Part shown: in pieces, positions 1 through 5,517 of the stretch | How the letters are laid out: each line of letters opens with the position of its first letter | Numbering within the stretch: the stretch's first letter is position 1 | NCBI GenBank assembly: GCA_025656895.1 | Contig: JAHXHF010000175.1 | Location: 1 to 5,624 of the forward strand | Length of the DNA stretch: 5,624 nt | From: a gamma proteobacterium symbiont of Bathyaustriella thionipta | Lineage (GTDB): Bacteria; Pseudomonadota; Gammaproteobacteria; Chromatiales; Chromatiaceae | Direction: 5' to 3' | Notes under the pieces: model-generated | What the model was told of the DNA's origin: nothing | The model's input: only the letters and a program-made list of their open reading frames with translations | Databases searched by the model: none | Made by a program: the position numbers and the translations under genes

Positions 1-11
1 AAAAAGATTTT

Positions 12-78
12 GTTTCACTGCTTTTGCGTATGGTGGCTTGATGGCTGACTGTCAGGTTGATTTGGATTTCAGTGAAAC
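12..78. repeat. Local inverted repeat GTTTCACTG / CAGTGAAAC
   Basis: GTTTCACTG at 12-20 is the exact reverse complement of CAGTGAAAC at 70-78, with about 50 bases between the arms. The right arm is part of a longer 15-base sequence that recurs inverted near the other end of the window. The loop is too long for a convincing terminator, and no T-run follows the right arm. It could be paired protein-binding sites upstream of tal or remnants of a dispersed repeat; no function can be assigned. Confidence 0.35.
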
Positions 79-84
79 TTCAGT
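70..84 (+). repeat. Left copy of a long-range 15 bp inverted repeat
   Basis: CAGTGAAACTTCAGT at 70-84 is perfectly complementary, in inverted orientation, to ACTGAAGTTTCACTG at 5537-5551. A 15-base inverted match by chance in a window this size is unlikely (roughly one or two in a hundred under a uniform base model, more with A/T-rich bias). The copies do not extend further as a repeat. They may be members of a small dispersed family or binding sites. Confidence 0.4.
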
Positions 85-243
85 TAACAGAAAATGACAC
101 AGAAAAGCCCCTCTCACAATCCAGCCCATTGCATGCCTTGCCAGCTTTTACCCTGTTCTGTTAGCCTTAGCTGAAAATCCAGCGGCCATCTGATACTACA
201 ACCCTCACTTGCGCCCGCGTTGCAACCAAAAAAGGAAAAGCTC

Positions 244-1326
244 ATGTCACAAAGCCGGGTCAAAAATATACAGACACAGGGTCAGAGCATCTGGCTGGAT
301 GACATTCACCGCGCCATGCTGAACAACGGCCATTTTCAAAAACTGATGGATGAGGATGGAATACGCGGCGTTACTTCAAACCCGGCCATTCTTGAAAAAG
401 CCATCAGCGAGCATGATGATTATGCGGATGACATAAAAAGCCTGCAAGAAGAAGGCAAAACAGCCCTGGAAATATACGAACGTCTGGTATTGCAGGATCT
501 GCGCCAGGCCGCCGATATGCTCAGGCCGGTATTTGATGCCGCCGATGGACATGACGGCATGGTCAGCATGGAAGTTTCACCACGGATTGCCTACGATACC
601 GAAGCCACGCTAAAGGCCGCACGACGTTTATGGAAGCTGTTCGACCGTCCCAACGCCATGATCAAGATTCCGGCTACGCAAGCCGGGCTGCCGGCTATTC
701 AGCAGCTGACTGCGGAAGGCATTAACATCAATGTCACCCTGCTGTTCAGCCAGACGCGTTATCAGGCCGTTCAGGAAGCCTTTGTAGCCGGTCTGGAGGC
801 GCGCCTGGAAGAGCAAGAATCCATCTCGGAAGTGGTCTCGGTCGCCAGCTTTTTCATCAGCCGTATAGACAGTAATATTGATCAGCAACTGCAAGCCCAT
901 GAAGAACATTCCGACCTCATGGGAGAAGCGGCCGTATCACTGGCGCACCAGTGCTATCAGGATTACCAGATTATGTGCAACAGCGACCGCTGGACTCGTC
1001 TCAGCCACGCCGGCGGCAAACTGCAACGCCTGTTATGGGCCAGTACCAGCGTAAAAAACCCGCAATATTCCGATGTGAAATATGTAGAACGTCTGATCGG
1101 CCCCAATACGGTCAATACCCTGCCGCAAAAAACACTGAATGCTTTTCGTGATCATGGAGAAACCAGCGCCGGACTGCTGGAAAGCAACCAGGCATCGGCA
1201 CAAGTGCTTGAGCAATTGAATGAAACTGGTATTGATCTGCAACAAACAGCCGACACACTGGAGCAGGAAGGCGTGCAGAAATTTATTGATGCTTTTGAAC
1301 GGCTGTTAAAGACCATAGAAAACTGA
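244..1326 (+). CDS. tal: Transaldolase (long, about 360-residue subfamily)
   Basis: Transaldolase moves a dihydroxyacetone unit from sedoheptulose 7-phosphate to glyceraldehyde 3-phosphate in the cytoplasmic non-oxidative pentose phosphate pathway. The 360-residue protein shows the family signatures in order: WLDD (17-20), GVTSNPAI (42-49), SMEVSPR (108-114), MIKIPAT (139-145) with K141 as the expected Schiff-base lysine, NVTLLFS (163-169) and ASFFISRID (201-209). D19 or D20 and E110 are the likely counterparts of the acid residues of the E. coli enzyme. The length is longer than TalB (about 317) and fits the subfamily found in mycobacteria, cyanobacteria and several proteobacteria. I chose the ATG at 244 because AAAGGA lies 7 bases upstream; an in-frame TTG at 220 precedes that site and is unlikely. 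The gene appears monocistronic and converges on the beta-helix gene. It looks complete, with all key residues present. Confidence 0.95.
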   Translation: MSQSRVKNIQTQGQSIWLDDIHRAMLNNGHFQKLMDEDGIRGVTSNPAILEKAISEHDDYADDIKSLQEEGKTALEIYERLVLQDLRQAADMLRPVFDAADGHDGMVSMEVSPRIAYDTEATLKAARRLWKLFDRPNAMIKIPATQAGLPAIQQLTAEGININVTLLFSQTRYQAVQEAFVAGLEARLEEQESISEVVSVASFFISRIDSNIDQQLQAHEEHSDLMGEAAVSLAHQCYQDYQIMCNSDRWTRLSHAGGKLQRLLWASTSVKNPQYSDVKYVERLIGPNTVNTLPQKTLNAFRDHGETSAGLLESNQASAQVLEQLNETGIDLQQTADTLEQEGVQKFIDAFERLLKTIEN

Positions 1327-1351
1327 ACACGGCCGCTTGACAGAAACCTGC

Positions 1352-1380
1352 CCGGTAGGGCCGGCCTAACCCGGATTTTT
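1352..1380 (+). terminator. Probable imperfect Rho-independent terminator of tal
   Basis: CCGGTAGG (1352-1359) can pair with CCTAACCCGG (1365-1374) as an eight-pair stem with two bulged bases and a five-base loop (GCCGG). ATTTTT follows at 1375-1380. It begins 25 bases after the tal stop codon, the expected place. The 3' arm and T-tract belong to the left end of the inverted-repeat element at 1367-1611, so the terminator may be a by-product of that element's insertion. The bulge makes its strength uncertain. Confidence 0.5.
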
Positions 1381-1387
1381 CACCCGG
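1367..1387 (+). repeat. Left terminal inverted repeat of the 1367-1611 element
   Basis: This 21-base sequence starts TAACCCGGAT and ends TTTCACCCGG. It matches the right copy inverted, with one mismatch at its eleventh base (T here, G there). Its T-tract is also the tail of the probable tal terminator. Confidence 0.6.
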
Positions 1388-1590
1388 TCGCTCTGAAATT
1401 GAGCCATTGTTGTTAATGGTGATTCACCGAATATAAGCAAAGTACGAAGAGTAACCGGGCTCCGCTGAACGCGCCCTCGCACCGGTCTCGCCGCCCAGCC
1501 GCGGTATTTACTCAATCATCAATAGCTTGGGCTATTAACTCAATCGCAAATCCACAGCGGAACGACGATCCCCGCACGATCATCGCGTTC

Positions 1591-1611
1591 CCGGGTGAAA
1601 CATCCGGGTTA
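1591..1611 (-). repeat. Right terminal inverted repeat of the 1367-1611 element
   Basis: Read on the minus strand, this is the partner of the repeat at 1367-1387, identical at 20 of 21 positions. Its first three bases on the minus strand, TAA, are the stop codon of the beta-helix gene. It also contains a small self-complementary stem (CCCGG/CCGGG around an eight- to nine-base loop) that could help end minus-strand transcription, although no T-run follows. Confidence 0.6.
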
Positions 1612-3198
1612 ATACCCCGGACAGCGGCCACTGTTTGGCTGAGAGCCGAATTCAGCCGCCCCCAAATCCAGCTGACCGGCAAAACGCTTACCCTGATTGA
1701 TATCGGTCATGCCCTGAGCGGAAATACCGCCGTTTCCGTCTGCTACTCTTTCCCAGAAAGCATCGCTCCAGCCATTAATATTAGCCTGGGCTATACCCAG
1801 ATCAATGGCCGGTGAATTTTCAGCCAGATTCAACTGGCCGTTTTGTGCATCAACAAACAATGGATCAAGAATAATGGCTGTACCCGGAACCCCCGACTTG
1901 TCCGAAGTATCTTCCGACCACCAGAGATTATTGACCCAGTTAATATTCTCATACTGACCGTTTGCTTCCGATAAAAAATTGTCGCTGACAGAAGCCTCGC
2001 CATAAATAATATTATTGGCCAGGGTCGCATCTCTGACACGAAATGAAAAAACAATCTCGCTGCCCCATCCTGCATTTTTGAAAAAGGAGTTGTTATTAAC
2101 ATGAATGCGCGCTGAATTTCCCCCGCCTGCTCCCTGATCGCTTTGCGCATATCCACCCAGGGATAATCCGGCTTCCCGGTTCAGATAGACAAAATTGTTC
2201 ACCATCAGAACATCTTCACTGGATTTATTCGCATGCTCACTGGCAAACTCAAATCCAATGTCATTGTACGCTGAGAAATTCCCGTCAAAAATAATATTTC
2301 TTCCACCATCAACATAAAACCCGTCCGCACTGCCTGCTTCTCCTTCATACCAGGGATTGTTGCTGAACCCGCCCAATGCCAGATTGGTTGAGTTATTGAT
2401 AGAACGATTCCTGGCCACAACGCCATTGCGCGCACGGTTTTGTTCATCGCTACAAAGTTCGCAGGTGTCACTCTCATAGCCGGCAAAAACAAAACCGATA
2501 TTGTTATTGTCATGCACATGGTTGTCGATCAACGCAAATCCGTCGATATTGCCGTTTAGCGTGAATGCCTCGCTGGCTGAAAGTATGCAATATGAAATTT
2601 CATTGCGGTAAAAAACCAGATCGACAATAGACACAGGGCTGTCACCATAAACACTGATACCGTTCGCACCGGTGCCACAGCCCGATGACTGTCCGCAGCT
2701 GGACAGGTTTTCGATATGACTGATGCGGTTATTTTTCAGCAGCACATGAGCCGAGGCTCCATCAATCAAAATCCCCACCGGGGTATCATTCAGTTCCTTT
2801 CCCTGGGCAGTGCGGAAATTTGTGATCTGCAGATGATCGATGACAATATCGTGCGCATCATGGATAGAGATCAGCCCCTGTCGGCCCAGCGGCAATAACC
2901 CTGTACCATCCAGAACAGCCCCCTCTTCACCCATCATGGTCAGGGGATTGCCCCGGCCACCGGAATCAGCCTCCCCCAGAAAAACCACCGTTTCGTGATA
3001 GATGCCTTTTGTAACCACCAGCGTATCCCCACCATTCAAGCGATCAACCGCGAATTGAATATCACGCCAGGGCTGAAGAGCCGTACCCGCATTCTGATTA
3101 TTACCCAGCGGGGCATTGGCAACATAATACGTCTGACACACCGCTTCAGTGGCATACAATAGAAAAACAGCAAACAGCAGAATATTACCTTTCATCAT
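1609..3198 (-). CDS. Secreted right-handed parallel beta-helix protein with a choice-of-anchor-Q-like C-terminus
   Basis: From the preferred start the protein has 529 residues. Residues 1-21 look like a Sec signal peptide (lysine 3, then NILLFAVFLLYATEAVC), so the product is probably exported to the periplasm or cell surface. Residues 24-70 resemble the DUF1565-type beginning of beta-helix proteins (TYYVANAP, then PWRDIQFAVDRLNGGDTLVV and GIYHETVVF). Residues 100-440 hold repeated short beta-strand turns rich in N, D and G (for example NNRISHIEN, DNHVHDNNNIGF, NNFVYLNREAG), as in PbH1 coils. The end, NSPAIDLG (461-468) and QLDLGAAEF (509-517), matches the closing motif often annotated choice-of-anchor Q. 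Cysteine pairs C168/C174 and C246/C249 may form disulfides. Such folds often bind or cleave polysaccharides, but I see no definite catalytic set, so no reaction is assigned. The start is uncertain: the frame stays open upstream and an ATG at 3312 has a much better ribosome site. Confidence 0.85.
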   Translation of the reverse strand: MMKGNILLFAVFLLYATEAVCQTYYVANAPLGNNQNAGTALQPWRDIQFAVDRLNGGDTLVVTKGIYHETVVFLGEADSGGRGNPLTMMGEEGAVLDGTGLLPLGRQGLISIHDAHDIVIDHLQITNFRTAQGKELNDTPVGILIDGASAHVLLKNNRISHIENLSSCGQSSGCGTGANGISVYGDSPVSIVDLVFYRNEISYCILSASEAFTLNGNIDGFALIDNHVHDNNNIGFVFAGYESDTCELCSDEQNRARNGVVARNRSINNSTNLALGGFSNNPWYEGEAGSADGFYVDGGRNIIFDGNFSAYNDIGFEFASEHANKSSEDVLMVNNFVYLNREAGLSLGGYAQSDQGAGGGNSARIHVNNNSFFKNAGWGSEIVFSFRVRDATLANNIIYGEASVSDNFLSEANGQYENINWVNNLWWSEDTSDKSGVPGTAIILDPLFVDAQNGQLNLAENSPAIDLGIAQANINGWSDAFWERVADGNGGISAQGMTDINQGKRFAGQLDLGAAEFGSQPNSGRCPGY

Positions 3199-3589
3199 CT
3201 CACCCATAGCCAGGCATTGAGGATTTGTCCGTGGTTGAAAATAACCGTATTCCGGAAAACCATGGAATGCCACTTTTGTTGCGCATCCCCATCGTATAAT
3301 AACCGAATTCATCCACATTACCTCCCGGAAGCCACGGCCTGCCCAGCCTCTTTGTTCATGTACGATAAACTCCCATACATGCCACTCAGGCTTGAAATGG
3401 CAAATATAATAGCTGGAAACTATCAAATTAATATAAACAATCAATTTTACATATAACGTGATCTTCAATATTCTGCTGTCAACACCTCGGACAAGGGATA
3501 CACTCTTCTACAAGAGAAACTCATAGCCGCTTGCATGATTTGAAAAAACGCACTCAATACACAGATTAACTTTTATATTGGAGAATAAA
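3199..3589. other. Divergent spacer between the beta-helix gene and the heme-barrel operon
   Basis: This spacer of about 390 bases should carry promoters for both directions. It is A+T-rich at about 3400-3480. On the plus strand, TTGAAA at 3540-3545 with a poor -10 (GATTAA, 18 bases on) is the only passable candidate before the heme-barrel gene. A small hairpin, CTCTT/AAGAG with a four-base loop, lies at 3503-3516. On the minus strand the beta-helix reading frame stays open through 3468, so part of the spacer may be translated or may be that gene's leader. No riboswitch, RNA gene or insertion sequence was recognised. Confidence 0.4.
3310..3326 (-). promoter_or_regulatory. Strong Shine-Dalgarno at an alternative start of the beta-helix gene
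   Basis: On the minus strand GGGAGG (3326-3321) is followed after eight bases by an ATG whose first base is 3312, in frame with the beta-helix gene. Another in-frame ATG at 3318 is only two bases away. This is the best ribosome site on the minus strand here. Starting at 3312 would add 38 residues before the signal peptide and give a 567-residue protein. A signal peptide buried at residue 40 is unusual, so the site may be the true start, a decoy, or the start of a longer signal region. The ATGs at 3198 and 3195 have only GGTGAG, set too close. Confidence 0.4.
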
Positions 3590-4153
3590 ATGAGCGATGA
3601 AATTATCAAAAACCTTGGCCCTTTAGCGCCTTTGGCGGGTATCTGGGAAGGTGCAGAAGGTGTGGATTTTTCCAGAATTCACAGCAAGGAAACCGAAACC
3701 CGCTTCCGCGAAAGAATCACCTTCTCTCCATTAGGCCCGGTGAATAACGGCCCGCAGGCTCTTTATGGCTTACGCTACGCGACAACCTGTTGGCGTCTTG
3801 ATGAGGACGAAGGCTTTCATGAAGAAACCGGCTACTGGCTATGGGATAAAATGAATCAACAAGTGATACGCAGCTTTGTCATTCCGCGAGGCGTTACCAT
3901 CAATGCGGGTGGTGATGCCGGGGAAGACAGCCGTTCATTTCATCTGCAAGCGGCTGTCGGCTCGGAAACCTATGGTATCTGCTCGAATATTTATCTGCAT
4001 GAATCCTATAAAACAATGGCCTATACTCTGGATGTCACGGTTCATGATGACGGAACTTTCAGTTATTCGGAAGACACCCATCTCTACATCCCGATCAATG
4101 ACGCCATCTTTCACCATACGGACAAAAACACTCTGAAAAAGGTTGCATCCTGA
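3590..4153 (+). CDS. Nitrobindin/THAP4-type heme-binding beta-barrel protein
   Basis: The 187-residue soluble protein resembles the nitrobindin-like family (also annotated FABP-like, DUF1794 or THAP4 heme-binding domain), a ten-stranded barrel that holds ferric heme. Visible signatures are LGPLAPLAGIWEGAEG at the N-terminus (9-24, the G-x-W-x-G motif), the strand GYWLWDK (81-87), FVIPRGV (96-102) and FHHTDKNTLKKV at the C-terminus (174-185). By family comparison H176 in FHHTD is the likely proximal heme ligand, though this is inferred. Family members bind NO and turn peroxynitrite into nitrate; the role here is unproven. There is no signal peptide, so it is cytoplasmic. The start is ATG 3590, with GGAG six bases upstream; the in-frame TTG at 3578 is rejected because it precedes that site. 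Its stop abuts the start of the flavin reductase gene, which implies one mRNA. The length is normal and nothing appears broken. Confidence 0.85.
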   Translation: MSDEIIKNLGPLAPLAGIWEGAEGVDFSRIHSKETETRFRERITFSPLGPVNNGPQALYGLRYATTCWRLDEDEGFHEETGYWLWDKMNQQVIRSFVIPRGVTINAGGDAGEDSRSFHLQAAVGSETYGICSNIYLHESYKTMAYTLDVTVHDDGTFSYSEDTHLYIPINDAIFHHTDKNTLKKVAS

Positions 4154-4768
4154 ATGAAGATTACCATTATAAGCGGCAGCCACCGCAACCCTTCCCAAAG
4201 TGAAAAAATTGGGCGCTATATAGAATCATTGCTTAAGGATGATTTTGATAATGCCGAACCCTATCTGTATTTACTGGCTGACAATCCTTTACCCCTGTGG
4301 GATCAGTCTATCTGGGAACAGGATGAAACCTGGGTTGCACGGCTGGCGCCGCTGAAAGAGCAATTATCAAAAAGCGATGCTTTCGTCATCATTGTTCCGG
4401 AATGGCACGGACAGGTTCCGGCTGGCCTGAAAAACTTCTTTCTGATGTTCAACCGCTTTGAACTGGGCCATAAACCGGCTTTTATTGTTGCGGTTTCTTC
4501 AGCCAACGGTGGCGCTTACCCGGTAGCAGAACTACGCATGAGCAGTTACAAAAATAACCGGCTTTGCTACATCCCCGAGCAACTCATCATTCGTGATGTC
4601 GAAAAGGTTTTCAACCGCAAGCCCGAAGATAACGATACAGAAGCCGACAGCTACTACAAATCCCGACTCAACTGGTGCCTGGATATCCTGATCGGCTATG
4701 GCAAAGCACTCAAAACTATGCGTAACAATACTCCGGTGCATCATGATGATTTTGCCAATGGCATGTAA
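4154..4768 (+). CDS. NAD(P)H-dependent FMN reductase, flavodoxin-like fold
   Basis: The 204-residue cytoplasmic protein belongs to the NADPH-dependent FMN reductase/azoreductase-like group, which passes hydride from NAD(P)H through bound FMN to flavins, quinones or other acceptors. Evidence: the first strand and phosphate loop ITIISGSHRNPSQSEK (3-18, G-S-x-R-x-x-S-x-S), the FMN-contact loop VPEWHGQVPAGLKNFF (81-96, matching the common PEYNGS-P-LKN pattern with W and H replacing Y and N), and SSANGGAYPVAELR (115-128, the G-G-x-x-x-x-x-x-L-R region). The ATG follows the upstream TGA directly with zero spacing. Only a distant AAAAGG lies ahead, so translation probably depends on coupling to the heme-barrel gene. 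The C-terminal stretch (about 150-204) is charged and somewhat longer than in minimal members. The true electron acceptor cannot be read from sequence. The shared operon suggests that the heme protein is a possible partner. Confidence 0.88.
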   Translation: MKITIISGSHRNPSQSEKIGRYIESLLKDDFDNAEPYLYLLADNPLPLWDQSIWEQDETWVARLAPLKEQLSKSDAFVIIVPEWHGQVPAGLKNFFLMFNRFELGHKPAFIVAVSSANGGAYPVAELRMSSYKNNRLCYIPEQLIIRDVEKVFNRKPEDNDTEADSYYKSRLNWCLDILIGYGKALKTMRNNTPVHHDDFANGM

Positions 4769-4801
4769 CGGGAAAAGCAACAGGCTTGCACGTTCCAACC
4801 C

Positions 4802-4820
4802 GTTTATATCGATAGTAAAC
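4802..4820. promoter_or_regulatory. Near-palindrome, possible operator
   Basis: GTTTATATCGATAGTAAAC reads as GTTTA-TATC then GATA-G-TAAAC, a nine-base inverted repeat around a TATCGATA core with one extra G in the right arm. With no loop it cannot form an RNA hairpin, so a dimeric DNA-binding protein site is more likely than a terminator. A passable -10 (GATAAT, 4834-4839) lies just downstream but has no good -35. It sits after the flavin reductase gene and before the membrane protein gene. Confidence 0.25.
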
Positions 4821-4865
4821 AAAGCATATAGCGGATAATCGTGCTACTTGTTGCGGCCAATCCCC

Positions 4866-4927
4866 TTCTCTCGCCAGAGCAGAAAGACCGTAAAGAAAGC
4901 CAGGTTCCCGTGGGCCTGGCGAGAGAA
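4866..4927 (+). promoter_or_regulatory. Mutually exclusive hairpins upstream of the membrane protein gene
   Basis: TTCTCTCGCCAG (4866-4877) is exactly complementary to CTGGCGAGAGAA (4916-4927), forming a 12 bp stem around 38 bases. Within that loop GCCAGG (4899-4904) is complementary to CCTGGC (4915-4920), which overlaps the same right arm. The right arm can therefore pair with only one of the two left arms, the layout of attenuators and riboswitch switching stems. It ends 45 bases before the ATG at 4973. I do not recognise a known riboswitch class and see no plus-strand T-run, so regulation by this element is inferred. Confidence 0.35.
4891..4920 (-). terminator. Terminator-like hairpin read on the minus strand
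   Basis: On the minus strand GCCAGG (4920-4915) and CCTGGC (4904-4899) form a six-pair stem with a ten-base loop that can pair further, followed at once by TTTCTTTA (4898-4891). This has the shape of a Rho-independent terminator, yet there is no gene on the minus strand just upstream of it. It may stop antisense transcription, end a small RNA, or be incidental to the plus-strand structure at 4866-4927. Confidence 0.35.
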
Positions 4928-4972
4928 TATCCGGGCTCAGACTTCCAACCTGCGAGTGTTTAAGCGCATAGC

Positions 4973-5389
4973 ATGAGTCCATTACCAAAACCCTATACGG
5001 CCCTGGCGCTTATCATCATCGGCATTCTGTCCAGTTCGGGCTTTCTTCTTTATGATTTTTCGCAAAGAGGAACACTTAGCATTTCAAATATTGAAGATGC
5101 CGTCAGTATCACCCTGTGGATTACCTGGGTGTCTCTGCCTTACCTTGTGCTCGGCATGGTTGGCCTGCTTATGACCCGGGCAAGGTACGTTTCCCCCGCT
5201 GTCCTGACAACGGCAGCGGCCATTCAGGTACTGACAGGGTTCGCTTTCTATGCCTATTGGGTAATTATCCAAGCGGGAATGATGTCCGGACTTGTTTTCA
5301 TATCGTGCCCGCTCATTCTCTTCGTAATAGTCCTCGGACTACCCGGTGCCATGCTTCTATGGAAGCCCTGGGTTCAGAGCCGGAGGTAA
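4973..5389 (+). CDS. Small four-helix integral membrane protein, function unknown
   Basis: I do not recognise this 138-residue protein. It has four hydrophobic segments, at about 9-27, 46-67, 75-99 and 105-130, with short connections. The positive charges in MSPLPK, the loop TRARYVS (68-74) and the tail KPWVQSRR fit both ends facing the cytoplasm (positive-inside rule). The acidic loop 36-43 (ISNIEDAV) would face outside. No catalytic, metal-binding or transporter motif stands out. The ATG at 4973 is the first in the frame, but no clear Shine-Dalgarno precedes it. It lies 204 bases after the flavin reductase gene with structured sequence between them, so it is probably a separate transcription unit or one controlled by the hairpins at 4866-4927. 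The sustained hydrophobic pattern makes a real gene likely despite the weak ribosome site. Confidence 0.7.
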   Translation: MSPLPKPYTALALIIIGILSSSGFLLYDFSQRGTLSISNIEDAVSITLWITWVSLPYLVLGMVGLLMTRARYVSPAVLTTAAAIQVLTGFAFYAYWVIIQAGMMSGLVFISCPLILFVIVLGLPGAMLLWKPWVQSRR

Positions 5390-5391
5390 CA

Positions 5392-5433
5392 ATGGACTGC
5401 AAATTTGCCATCAATCATCATTTCAGCTTATAA
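5392..5433 (+). CDS. Possible 13-codon ORF with strong ribosome site
   Basis: The ORF encodes MDCKFAINHHFSL. GGAGG at 5382-5386, overlapping the end of the membrane protein gene, lies five bases before the ATG at 5392. This is a near-ideal ribosome site and better than that of the gene upstream. Coding content cannot be judged at 13 codons, and the GGAGG also serves as codons for the terminal arginines. It could be a coupled microprotein or chance. Confidence 0.15.
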   Translation: MDCKFAINHHFSL

Positions 5434-5517
5434 CAAGCGATGAATCAGGCACAGAGTAGTAAATTATTGTGAGCTAATCAATATAGATTTGATTCATCAT
5501 AAAGCCTGAAAAGGTTT

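Larger units (their letters stand above)
1367..1611. mobile_element. Candidate MITE-like element with 21 bp terminal inverted repeats
   Basis: The segment is bounded by inverted copies of a 21-base sequence (starting TAACCCGGAT, ending TTTCACCCGG) matching at 20 of 21 positions. The interior of about 203 bases has no convincing ORF on either strand and holds small hairpins: CCATT/AATGG at 1404-1419 and AATAGC/GCTATT at 1521-1536. Small size, good terminal repeats and no coding content are the marks of a miniature inverted-repeat transposable element or an internally deleted insertion sequence. If the ends are placed at CCCGG, the flanking four bases are CTAA on the left and TTAA on the right, a near match that could be a decayed target duplication. 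I cannot name a parent family from sequence alone. The alternative is an extended bidirectional terminator region between convergent genes. Confidence 0.5.

Noticed and set aside
2..97. Open frame from the window edge ending at TGA 95-97, possible tail of an upstream gene or an 18-codon ORF from ATG 41
   Set aside because: Thirty-one open codons are not significant, there is no ribosome site before ATG 41, and the translation shows no recognisable pattern.
1388..1590. Transposase remnant inside the candidate element, including a 30-codon minus-strand frame starting in the right repeat
   Set aside because: The frames are short and interrupted, with no recognisable transposase motif.
1830..2519. 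Two further minus-strand reading frames of about 105 codons inside the beta-helix gene
   Set aside because: They are shifted-frame shadows of a gene with clear beta-helix motifs; their translations have no family features.
3295..3300. Perfect TATAAT on the plus strand as a promoter for the heme-barrel gene
   Set aside because: There is no -35 at proper spacing, it is about 290 bases upstream of the gene, and it lies inside the open frame of the beta-helix gene.
3575..3580. TATATT as a -10 for the heme-barrel gene
   Set aside because: It overlaps the ribosome site, leaving almost no leader, and no -35 lies 17 bases upstream.
4532..4988. Overlapping minus-strand reading frames of about 90 codons across the flavin reductase end and the spacer
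   Set aside because: They overlap a well-supported plus-strand gene, lack good ribosome sites and show no motifs; the terminator-like hairpin at 4891-4920 alone does not justify a protein gene.
5470..5486. TGTGA-like and ATCAA-like half-sites suggesting a CRP or FNR operator
   Set aside because: The second half-site is poor and the spacing does not fit either consensus; no gene start lies just downstream within the window.
5439..5498. Inverted pair GATGAATCA / TGATTCATC as a terminator for the membrane gene
   Set aside because: The loop is 42 bases and no T-run follows the right arm.
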